Below the pieces are notes generated by a model, which was not told where the DNA came from, did not search any database, and worked only from the letters and a program-made list of their open reading frames with translations. DNA of 64,000 nt from the NCBI GenBank assembly GCA_963573305.1, contig OY754334.1, positions 34,837,614 to 34,901,613 on the forward strand, in the 5' to 3' direction. This document shows positions 49,775 to 59,639 of the stretch, piece after piece (within the stretch, counting starts at the first letter, position 1; every line of letters begins with the position of its first letter). The translations under genes were made by a program, and so were the position numbers. The DNA comes from Pyrrhosoma nymphula (taxonomy: Eukaryota > Arthropoda > Insecta > Odonata > Coenagrionidae).

Positions 49775-50330
49775 TATCACACACTATGTGTGGCATAGAT
49801 CATTGAAAAGGCGAGAAAAAGAAGAATTGAAGCCTTTGAAACCTGGTGCTAGAGAATAATCCTAAAGAGCAAACGAACGGGCAAAGTGAGAAACTGGAAG
49901 GTGTGCAAAAGTGTTGAAGGAAAAATGACTCCATAGATCAGCAGAGGAAAAATAAGGGCCGGAAAAGCCGCCAGGGACAACAAGGAGACCAGGGTCATTC
50001 CTCGTCATCTGCATCTCGCCATCCGCAACGACGAGGAGTTGAACAAGCTCCTCTCCGGCGTCACAATCGCCCAGGGTGGTGTTCTGCTCAACATCCAGGC
50101 AGCGCTCCTGTCCAAGAAGACGGAAAAGAAGGCACAAGAGTCTTGCTTCGTTAGTTAAAAGTATATTGTGGTGGAGAGACAATGAATTTGTTATAAACTC
50201 ACTGAAAGGGAAGATGGAAGGGAATGTCCCTCTGGAAAGACCTTGAGACAAATATTCCTTTGGACAAAAATTTATGGATCTATGAAAGAAAACCTACGGG
50301 GATGTAAACATGCATGGTACAGGGAAGAAT
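49775..50330 (+). mobile_element. Decayed LINE C-terminal domain split by an H2A fragment
   Basis: Left part (about 49,800-49,950): RRIEAFETWC, stop, RIILKSKRTGKVRN, the same block as RRLEAFEMWVWRRM in the LINE at 44.5 kb. Right part (about 50,160-50,300): WWRDNEFVINSLKGKMEGN, stop, DKYSFGQKFMDL and TYGDVN, which continues the same domain (RHNEF...LEGKIEG...MDL...Y). Between them sits a histone H2A fragment in place of roughly 15-20 residues of the domain. The arrangement implies insertion into, or recombination with, an existing LINE copy. Confidence 0.65.
49958..50158 (+). pseudogene. Histone H2A C-terminal half, displaced fragment
   Basis: An open frame of 66 codons reads AGKAARDNKETRVIPRHLHL, then AIRNDEELNKLLSGVTIAQG and GVLLNIQAALLSKKTEKKA, followed by QESCFVS and a stop. 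This is canonical H2A from the end of the alpha-2 helix through the docking domain to the conserved KKTEKKA tail. It is not H2A.Z, which lacks the NIQAVLLPKKTE sequence. Differences include N to K in AGNAA, P to L and P to S in the docking domain. Codons are GC-rich compared with the surroundings, as in a histone gene. The N-terminal 65-70 residues are missing, so no functional nucleosome subunit could be made. H2A genes lack introns, so retro-copy and DNA capture cannot be separated by introns. Confidence 0.92.
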
Positions 50331-50339
50331 AAGGTGCTG

Positions 50340-52295
50340 CAGTTAACCGTTCTTAAAGACTGATGACGATGGCGACCTAGCGATTTATTCATTCAAGACT
50401 ATTCATACACTGTGTGCACAATTTACGCGAGCGATGCAACACGTTTTAAAAGGAGTAAGCAGTCTATAAATTACCCCTCGGAGAAAAAGGACAAGGTAAA
50501 ATATTATGCTATAACGCACACACTCCCTCATGCTCGCTCTTTTTTTTTAAATGAATGTACGTTGTTGCCAACTTAAAAAGAAATTTCACGAAGTTCCAGA
50601 GACCGACAGGTTCCATTTATTAGAGCTCACCCACCTGCTCTCCTTCCCTCGTACTCCTTCTAACCTCCCCACAGAGAGAGAGAGAGGGCACGGGGCTGAA
50701 TAAAAGGAAGCAAGTGTGTGGCGGAGAATGATAGCGGGGGATGATCATCGTTCTTGCTTAAAGACTATCTCTTTGGATACCGACTCAGGCGCAACGCCGC
50801 CGTCACATTGTCACTCGGAAGAACGTTCATTTTCGGGAAGAACGCCTCGCTCGTCACGGTGACGCCGAAAAAGAAATGGCCGAGGGAGAAGGCGCCGGGT
50901 ATTTTGCTCCCGGGGTTACCTCGTCATTTTTGGTTCAAGGAGCCATTTTAACCCTTAACCGCCACAGGGTCTTTTGTTGTGGGGTTGGGTGGGGGGTCCT
51001 TTTTACCCTACCCCTCTCCCCCTACTCTGAACCAAGCTATCAGTCTAATCCTTAATTGAATTTCTTCCATCTTTCCCACGCCCATGGAATATATATACTT
51101 AGGCTTTCACCAAAGGGGTTTCAGTCAGGTGACATCAATCTTCATGACAGAATGAGAAGTGTTTGCCCGAATTTACCTCCCCACCCTGAGGAAAACTCGC
51201 GATGCAGTGTTTTGGGAGTTTATTTTGCGGAGTCGGTAACTCGCCTTATGTGGAGGGACGCGGATGGAAAAAATGCGAGAAATTCAGCGCGCCGCGATGA
51301 TGATTTTTCAACTTGTTCTGTCGGCCGTTGTTTGGCTCTATTATCACCAATTGTTTTTTTAAACTCTTCTATGAATGTTGTAACTGTCGACGCATTTGAA
51401 GATGATGAATTTGCATAGTGTTTTATTAAACTAAATCGCTGTCCAACATATTCTGTGTGAGAATTGTGTCTGTGACGCCTAAAAAGCAATATTGTATCAA
51501 ATCGCCAAATTTATCTCTCTTGCAGGCATATATTTTACGCTATGCCTTCAAATAGCGTTTCTATATCCCTTATTTTTATATTTTATCGAATTTTTCTCAT
51601 AACTGATTAAATAATTAAAAAATGATAAGACAATTCTGCGAATCAAAATGCAATGAAGCATCGAATATGTCTTGCAGAATTGGTTTGAATCAGCATTTTA
51701 TTAGTCATTCTATAATTAATTGGCAACCTTTGCCTCATTTTTTCTTTATGATACCTTTAGTCATCTTCAACTTCTTGCCGAACTAAAACTGTTGATATCT
51801 ATATTTCTAATAACAGTAACATACTGTATGTTCTATAAAAACCTCTCGTAAAGCTTCCGTATGGAGCCAGATATAAAGGTCTTAAGGGTCTGTCAATACG
51901 TGAATCTAGTATGTACATTCGGGAACATTTGCTGTCTCAAAATTGACTAGGAATTTTGCGGCAAGCCATGTCCGATGGGCTGGCGGAAAACGATGGTGAC
52001 CAACTTTTCTCCACTTTGAACTCACGAGGCCACCAGCAGTGACCAAAGTCGTGGAATCAGTTCAGGGTGAGTGACCACTTCTCATTACAAGTAGAGGAAC
52101 TTCATATTGTTCAAACAATAATGGGAGTAGTGACAGCAGTGGGAGGGAGAAGGCAAGTTCGAGTAAAAAATAAAAAGTGACGGAATAGAAGGTGGTGATC
52201 AAGACCATGGGTAAGAGATGAATGATAGTGGTAAGAAATTATACAGTTTGTTTTGCAATGATTTAAGGGTGAAGGACCCTGATTCTTTTGGACTT
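50340..52295. other. Non-coding; GC-richer patch at 50.6-51.3 kb
   Basis: A GC-richer patch with a short GAGAGAGA run (about 50,673) precedes frames at 50,754-50,951 and 51,056-51,418. Neither matches a known family. Confidence 0.45.
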
Positions 52296-52634
52296 CTCAA
52301 GTAAACATTTCTCCCTTGAAACTCTACTGAAACAGGGCTGAAACTCCCTTCAATCACACTGCCTTGATTCTCCGCTGAAACTGCCTTGAAATTGAAACTA
52401 AACCAAGGGAGTTTGGAAGTGGGGTGGCAGCAGGTAAGCTGTGCAATAAAATGCCTTGCAACTGCACTGGCACAGAGGCCACAGACCCTTGTAAATATAA
52501 TGGACTGGCACATCCTTGCTGCCTAATGATCTGGCACTCCCTTGCTCTCTCCACAGAAACTCCCTTGTCTACAACACTGAAACTCCCTTGCCCACAGAAC
52601 TAAAACTCCCTTGCCCACTCCCCTGAAACTCTCT
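52296..52634. repeat. GAAACTCCCTTG-rich repeat, copy A
   Basis: A run built from irregular units such as CTGAAACTCCCTTG and CCTTGAAACT. Its left edge, CTCAAGTAAACATTTCTCCC, matches in reverse complement the edge of copy B at 59,222-59,612. Confidence 0.75.
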
Positions 52635-53695
52635 TTCCCTCTCCTTCCCAAAATAAAAAAGTAAATTTGCATTTAAAAGATTATGAATGTCAATACTACG
52701 TGATGGCATGCTTCAATGTATTTAATTATTCTACGTTTTACCCACCTATCTATATTTTATCTATTTCGCATGTCCTACTATCCTACGGCTCTACACGAAT
52801 TTTTTTGCACCCTTTCCTGCGTCAAGAAATCCTTATATGTGGCCGAGAACTAACTTTTAAATGGCAATTCCGTGATAGTCTGAGGAAATACCAAAACATC
52901 ACGATAACAGTAATGTATCATTAATTAATTGAAATATGTTGCCACATAGTATGACTATTAATGCAATATTACTGAGAATAAACAAGATTTTTCAAATTCC
53001 CTCACGTTTGTTCACTTTTAAATCAAGACATAACCAAGGGGACGTGTATAAACTAAAGTACCAACTTAGGGTTCACCTTAAAACCTACGGCGGATAACGA
53101 GGGGGAGGGGGGGATAACGAGGGGGTTCTCTCAAAGCTGTTACAATGCGCCTGTTTACGTTTCTTCGTCAACATCGCGTCGACAATACTACAGATTTTAA
53201 CATGAGGAAGGGCGCGCGGGGTGTTTCATACACCCCAAGCTTCTACTATAACTCAATGTAACTGAACTATTGCTTCTACAATGTTGCAAGTCTTCATACC
53301 ATCAAATTGCTAACCTTCTCACGGGTTAAGGTAGTTTGAACGAAAAATCACTTCACCTAGAATTTGGCCTCATTTTAAAGGAAAATAACTCTTATCTTTC
53401 CAATGATATCAAAATATAAACCCCTTGCCGAACTACTCTTCCTGCAATTGCCTGAGCAATTTTCCTGAAAATGCAAGCTGTTTTACATGGGATAAATTAC
53501 GGATGTGTGCTCCAGAGGGAGAATATTTTTTAAAAATAGGAACTTCTAGCACCTAGATTTTTCGTAAAAAAACTAACGGTGTATAGTTGGTATGTTTTCT
53601 CAACTATATAAGTATAAAAATTAATCTATTACTCAGCGAAGTCATTTTTACAGAATCGCAACAAAACTTGCTGTTTTGAAGGGTTTTCAGTCATA
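52635..53695. other. Non-coding; small tandem duplication
   Basis: GGATAACGAGGGGG is tandemly duplicated at about 53,091-53,127. Otherwise AT-rich with nothing recognised. Confidence 0.45.
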
Positions 53696-53700
53696 CGGCG

Positions 53701-56050
53701 CACAGTGAGTCAGAGTGCTGGTTTAGCCCGCCATAAGTTGATTTTTCAAATAGCGTAAAATCATACAAATTTGGAGTTAATACAAAGGTGAAGGTCCCGG
53801 CTGTAACATGAAATACGATTTAAAGACCAAAAGACTGATTTAACACAACTATGATACTTGTGTTTTGACGGATTTCCATCGCAGATTTTTAATGAAGTTG
53901 CACCTCCTGTAATATTTTTTCACTTCTCATCCAGAAAGCAATTTAATGAAAAGAAATTATCTTTACTATTTATCAGGGATTATATTAACACATTTTAGCA
54001 AAATTCATCCTAATAGACAATATATTTGGAGAGCTATGACCTCATATTTACACACACCCCGCCATAACCTTAATATGCCAATAAAGATGAGCTAATAAAA
54101 CTACCGTGTGACCCAGCTTTCTGGTTGCTTGAAATTGGTAAAATATTGCTTCCTGATTCTGTGCCAAAAAAATTAGGAAGCCTAGCGACTAGCCGCGACT
54201 CCCATTTTATATGAAGATTAATAATTGTCTACACTGAAATTAGTGCGCGATTACTCCCAGGGTGGCGCTGCGTTGTTGACCGTCGTACAAAGGGAATATT
54301 AGCGATATCATCGTTACTACATATAATATTATAGTTGTGGCAACCGTTGGTTATGCCGATTGTCAACCAAGTAAATTAACACTTGGATACAACTGATTCG
54401 CAAGCTCCTATTGTTTATTTTCCCTCGGAAAGCCATATGTGAAATTTGAATTGATGCCTTCGGTTCATGAAAATCTGTTTTCAGAAGGTACATAAGTTTC
54501 TATTTTGAAGTAGAGGAAATTTCTAACAAACGGTTCCACATCGAAGAAGCAAAATGAAACAGTCGGAGATTTATCTCATGCTACGAGACACCTGAAGAAG
54601 TTTTGAATTTGATCGTGGAGGCGAAGCAGCAGCATTTGCTTATCAGAGAAAGTGCATTATCACATAACGCGGTCAATTTGTATCCCCCTTACTCATCTAT
54701 AAAGCTAGCCAAAAGGAGATGCTACCCACCTGAGGCAACTGTTAGGTACTATCTATGAATCAACCGCGGAGATCACCTTGCAGTCACTTCTCGATTTGAC
54801 CGTGGGTCACCTCCTAAAAGTTGCCGAACCCGTCCCGCATACCTTGCAACCTGATAATTTGACTAATTAAATTCTCATTTCTAAGTGGGGTTCTGACGGG
54901 AGCAGTGGCTGTACTATGTACAATCAGAAAGATCTTAATCCACAATTGGATGACAGAAGCCTGTACGTTATCTCTTTAGCTCCTTTGCAGATGTTTACTT
55001 CATATGAAAATGGTCAAAAACTGATTGTTTGGCAAAATCCGAGAACATCGTCACCAAGATACTGCCGCCCTATACGACTAGAGACGACGATGTGCATTCA
55101 AGAGGTAACAAGTCGTGTGAGCAGAGAAGTTTACAACTTTATTCCTTCTGCAAGTATGCGCTCATGGCATCGTGTAACTCTAGCGAATGATTCACACATG
55201 ACAATGGTAGACAATGGAGACTTTGCAACGCAATGACAGATAAGAAGTCAACTCAGAGCTGCTATGTGAGTGGTGCAAAACCATCGCAGAAGAACGACTT
55301 TGGTTTGTTTCTACAATTGGTGGCTAAGGAAGAGAATTACATTTACAGACTCTCCATTTGCATGGATGGATTTGAAGTTTTGAATACCTTCTTCTTGTTT
55401 CCTACAAATTAGGAGTCGCAAAATGGCAATGTAAGGTTATAACGGAAAAGGAGAAAGTAAATGTAAGAAAAATAAGGATTCGGACGGAACTTAAAGAGAA
55501 ACTCGGGCTCATTGTGGATATGCCAAAACAGGGTTACGGTTCTTCGAATGATGACAACACTTTCCGCTCATTCTAAAGCAATCCAAGCCTTGTTTCATTA
55601 ATTACAGGCCTCGATCAAGGTGTAATCGAACGTTTCTCGAAAATGCTGAACGCTCTGGTTTGAGATAAACGTTGGTACACCATGCGCCCCACAGTGCACA
55701 AGATTGTTATTACCGGTGCTGAAGTCGTTAAAGCTTCGCCTATGCCTATAGGTATGCTATCTGAAGTAGCGCAGGAAGCACGGAACAATGACTGCAAATA
55801 TATTAGGACATTTAACACCAGGAAGATATTTCGAAGAGACTGTGATGAAGATTTGCTGCATATGTTCCTAATATTCTCTGACCTTGTTATTACATCCATA
55901 CGTAAGCTTCCGGTAAAGAAAGTAGGTGTGCTTAATAGATCTTTAGTGAACCTACTCAAGCAACCAAATATTTACCTATCAGAGCAGGAAATCGATTGGG
56001 ATTCAAGTGATGCTGAATTTTGAATTAGTTAAAGATATTTAAATAAAAAC
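53701..56050 (+). mobile_element. Transib (RAG1-related) DNA transposon relic
   Basis: The transposase relic at 54.6-56.0 kb defines the element. A candidate left end is CACAGTGAGTCAGAGTGCTG at 53,701. Its first seven bases are identical to the consensus V(D)J RSS heptamer, and the five bases before it are CGGCG, matching the reported GC-rich 5-bp Transib target. No matching right end was found after the gene, so the 3' side is lost or too diverged. The boundary is therefore provisional. Confidence 0.6.
54640..56023 (+). pseudogene. Transib transposase pseudogene
   Basis: Order of landmarks: YPPYSSIKLAKRRCYPPEA; then, shifted, TAEITLQSLLDLT; KWGSDGSSG with the first catalytic aspartate; SLYVISLAPLQMF; WQNPRTSSPRYCRPIRLE; MTMVD with the second aspartate near 55,210; then SCYVSGAKPSQ, a zinc CxxC motif with its second Cys changed to Ser. 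After more breaks: GLIVDMPKQGYGSSNDDNT, ITGLDQGVIERFSKML, and a final open block 55,682-56,023 with GMLSEVAQEARNND, which should hold the catalytic glutamate. Stops include those near 55,235, 55,574 and 55,662. Transib transposases are the relatives of RAG1. Assignment is from remembered family landmarks. Confidence 0.75.
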
Positions 56051-56583
56051 ATTGAAATTCTGAATTTTATAGATGATGGAATAAGGTAAAAAAAACTCGA
56101 ATGCAAAAGCGCAGCAGCTGTTTAAAATTATAAGAAATATGATCAGCCATCAAGCAAGGAAGGACTGGTAAGAGAGGATGAAAATAGTATGTATCAAGTT
56201 GAAAGACGGTCTCTCCCGGGGAAAGGTTGAAGCTACTAAGAGAACTGAAAGAAATTACTTCCTTTAAAGAATGTCCATCAATGATTGAAAATGAAGAAAA
56301 TTTATTTATAGCGCCTTGATACACGAATCTATTATTACAAATTGGCGTAAAAAAAAGGTGTCAGAAAAATGATAAAGATAATACGAACATACTGAATCAC
56401 CAATGGAGTCCAACGAAGAAATGGAGATAAAAGTTGAAAACTCTGAAGAGAGACAAACTTATTGAAAACAGTTTGCGATCAAATAGCCCCTGAAATGGAA
56501 AGAAAAACGATGAGGGGGAATGACCATGGGAGATATGGGGTGTAATTTATCAGGAAACTTGTGAAGAAAGCCACGGTGAAAAC
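56051..56583. other. Non-coding, nothing recognised
   Basis: A-rich sequence between the Transib relic and the piggyBac element. An AATAAA at about 56,040 could be the Transib poly(A) signal. Confidence 0.4.
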
Positions 56584-57614
56584 TTAACCCTCCAGCGGGC
56601 GCGCTGTGGCACAAAGTGCAACATTGTTTCGTTTTGTTGTCATGTTAACAATAGTGGAAGGTCAGTGACCCAAATGCACCAATTATTCCTTCTTTGTAAC
56701 AGTATAAAGATTTCTGCTGGAAATTGTTGCGCAAGGCTTCCCGCATTTCTATATAAAACGTATTAGTACCTGATGTGGTCATCTTTGTTGCACTCTGTGC
56801 AACGCGCGCCTGGTGATGAAATTCGATCCAACAGTGGCACTAATTGATCAACATTTTTACTTTCTCTACGATGTAGTGTGATGTGAGTATGTAGGAATAT
56901 AAGAATTTTCACCATTCCTCTTCTGATATATGGTTGAGCTAACATCTAAACGTATAGTGATTAGAAGCAGCTGTATGCGGAGAGAAAAACCTTCGGAAAT
57001 AGAGCTGTGGTATTATCTCCAACGCGAGTCCTATGATGTGATTATAATTTTAGGAATAATTTCAATTGCATATTTTTTGTCCTTTTATTTTATGGCTTTA
57101 TCTCTTACCAGCCAACACTATAATATTCTTGATAAGTTATCGAAATGAAGAGATTCAAATTGAAGAAGTGAGCGAGAAAGCAAGTAAGAAACGGGGAAAG
57201 TGCGTATTGTGTGGCCGTGGAAAGTACATATCAACGACAATCAAATGTGGGAAGTGCAATGACTTTCATTGCCAAAGGCACTGTGAAACAGTAACTACGT
57301 GCAAACAGTGTATATTAATGACGTAACAAAGCCTTAAGTGATACATTCTTTCTAATATTCTAATTGAGTTTTAGGCATTGCGTAAAAATAAAAAAATTAT
57401 AGCAGATGTTTTAAATGGTAAAAACGTTTGCAAAGATATGTTTTGTATGCGTTAACTATGTAAAACATTATAAATAGAACAAGGAAAGGAATGTACCCTT
57501 CTTTATTCCAGTTTTTGTTACTAATATCAGCAGAAAACAAAATGTGGCACTGAGTGCCACGCGCGCCCACTAGTGTCAGAGAATATGGCGCGCCCGCTGG
57601 AGATATTTTTTTAA
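56584..57614 (+). mobile_element. piggyBac deletion derivative, 1.03 kb
   Basis: The left end is TTAA then CCCTCCAGCGGGCGCGC, closely followed by GTGGCACAAAGTGCAACA. The right end in reverse complement contains TCCAGCGGGCGCGCC, then a spacer of about 30 bp, then GCGCGTGGCACTCAGTGCCAC. A terminal repeat close to an internal repeat on the left and separated by a long spacer on the right is the asymmetric layout of piggyBac. The right TTAA (57,611-57,614) is about 10 bp beyond the repeat, so that tip is altered. A further internal copy, GTTGCACTCTGTGCAACGCG, lies at about 56,788. Confidence 0.8.
57140..57326 (+). pseudogene. piggyBac transposase C-terminal zinc domain
   Basis: The frame reads EEVSEKASKKRGKCVLCGRG then IKCGKCNDFHCQRHCETV and CKQCILMT before the stop at 57,326. 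Cysteine pairs KCVLC, KCGKC and CKQC with the histidines of FHCQRHC form the cysteine-rich domain that in piggyBac transposases binds the terminal repeats. The rest of the transposase (acidic N-terminus, DDD core) is deleted. The domain itself has no stop. Whether it is expressed is unknown; an AATAAA lies about 60 bp after it (near 57,388). Confidence 0.85.
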
Positions 57615-58738
57615 GACTTAAAGAGAAAAACGTAGGGCGCAGGCAACCCATGATAATTAAGGAGTAAAGGAATGAGGTGTCGTTGAGCAAATTCGCACGA
57701 TTAATACCATTTGCAATGCACTGAAATTGGTTGTGAATTCATCCGGATTATCTACTTCTATTATCTACTGCCTGCGCTCCACGTTTTTCTCTTCAAGTAA
57801 CACAAATATCTCCATAGCCACTAAAAATTCACCCTCAAAAATTTAAAAGGGCCCAGGGAAAACTATTTTATACTTTTTAGTCCGTTTTAAAAACGTGGTT
57901 ATTAAAAAAATATTTAAATAATTATTTTCTGCTTTTTAGTCTTATGCCCGGGTGAAAGTTTCCAATCGATTTTAAACATCTTGATGACTCTCTGACAGGG
58001 ACACAGAGGAAATTCCCGATGTATTTCAGATTCTGCTCAGCTGACAGAGTGTGGAATTGAAATAATTAATTAATTAATTGTTATAATATGTAGCTAACAT
58101 TGCATTGCCATCCACTTCTGAAATATGGTTAAAATTACAAGCTTCTACTAGCACATCAGGAAATATGATAATTAATTAATTCTTCTGAGCTATGGTTAAA
58201 ATTTCAAGTCTCTAGCTGATCGGGAAGTTAGTTTAAACTCGGTTACAATATGCCTCCCGGACAGACATACAGACATGACGGAAACCGAACTAATAAAAAC
58301 GTGGTAATAAACTCACTCATTACTTGAGAAAATATTTTTGAATTGAATGTTTCATTTGTAGAGACAACGTTACATGTCGGGGGGGGTGGAGGGAGTGGGT
58401 TTGTGGAAAATACTACGGTTGTCAACGAAGGGGGGTGGGGCAGAGGGGTAAAAAATCAACGAAAACGGTAACGTAGTCTATGTACGACCCCTATCTTGCA
58501 GAAATGTTGAAAGGAGAAAATTGCTAAATGTATTTACCAATAAACACATAGGAATAACATAAAACTATCTCTCCGATTCGTTTGCAGGCTTCCCATTTTT
58601 GCCAAAATTTCGGGTGAAGGAGGGACCACGTGCTAAACACACCGGGTAGATGCTTTTTAAAATTCTTGTTACCGAATGGATCATCACAATAGCAAGAAAA
58701 CCCTTGGCCTGAATAAACCATGGGGGATTTCTTTGGGA
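57615..58738. other. Non-coding; short AATT microsatellite
   Basis: AATTAATTAATTAATT at about 58,062-58,078. Nothing else is recognised. Confidence 0.45.
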
Positions 58739-59216
58739 GGCACTCGAACTCGGAGTCCGAGCCTCGGCGGAGAAGGCGACTGAACCCTTCACTGCGGGTG
58801 GTTTATGGCACCAACTGACCAGTCGCACTATAGACTATAACTTCTATAAGTAACACATAAATCGAAGAATTTTGTTCGTCTTTGTATTGCACTAGTCACG
58901 CTGATGAAAATGTTTTTTTCATCGCAGTTATACGATAGAGATTAACCATTTTACTTGCTTTAGTAATATAACGTACATTTAACTGGCTTGGTTTAATAAA
59001 GCGCATAAAATGGTTAATATCTATCGTATAACTGCGATGAAAAAACCTTTTTAATCAGCGTGATTAGTTAAAAACAAATACGAACATAGTTTTGCGATTT
59101 ATGTTTAACTTTTAGAAGCTATAAACTATAGTGTTACTGGTCAGTTGCTGCCATAAACTGCCCGCGGTGAAGGGTTGGGTCGCTTTCGACCGCGAGGCTC
59201 GGACTCCCAGAGTGCC
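58739..59216. repeat. Large foldback, about 210-bp arms
   Basis: The left arm 58,739-58,953 starts GGCACTC and ends CCATTTTA. The right arm 59,006-59,216 is its diverged reverse complement, with long shared blocks such as CATCGCAGTTATACGATAGA and GAGTCCGAGCCTCG. The spacer is 52 bp. Each arm carries a GTCAGTTG(G/C)TGCCATAAAC block with some likeness to a polymerase III A box, but the B-box match is poor. It could be two inverted copies of one SINE-like repeat or a foldback transposon. Confidence 0.85.
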
Positions 59217-59221
59217 ATGGC

Positions 59222-59612
59222 CTGGGCCAACTGTCCAGTTCAGTGGCAGTGGAGCACTCATGCTGCAAGAGAGAAGCAATTCAGTTAGGTGAGTGGGGAT
59301 GCCAAAATACTGCAGCAGGTAGGTGGCAAACAATAAAATGACGTGACAAGGGAGAAGCAGTGGAGTGTAAAGGATGGCCTGTCCTGGGCCAACTTTTCAG
59401 TTCAGTGGCAGTAGAGCAGCAAAAGAGAAGCAGTTCTATTTCAATGGAGTAGCAAGGGAGTGTAGCAGTGGAGTTTCAGTTGACCGCAGTTTTTTTGTTG
59501 AGGCCAAGGCAGTGCAGTCCAGTTGCAAGGTAGTTTCAAGCCATTTTTCACCCGTTCAGTGGAGTTTCAGTCCAGAATCAGTTGAGTTTCAAGGGAGAAA
59601 TTTTTACTTGAG
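59222..59612. repeat. GAAACTCCCTTG-rich repeat, copy B (inverted)
   Basis: Irregular units such as GGAGTTTCAGTTGA and AGTTTCAAGGGAG. It is the reverse-complement counterpart of copy A at 52.3-52.6 kb, ending GGGAGAAATTTTTACTTGAG. It starts directly after the large foldback. Confidence 0.75.
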
Positions 59613-59639
59613 TTTTCTTTAGAATAGACGAAGAAATTT

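Noticed and set aside
49862..50251. 129-codon minus-strand frame
   Set aside because: Shadow of the H2A fragment and LINE relic on the plus strand.
51056..51418. 120-codon plus-strand frame
   Set aside because: No recognisable domain; overlaps an open minus-strand frame in a GC-richer patch.
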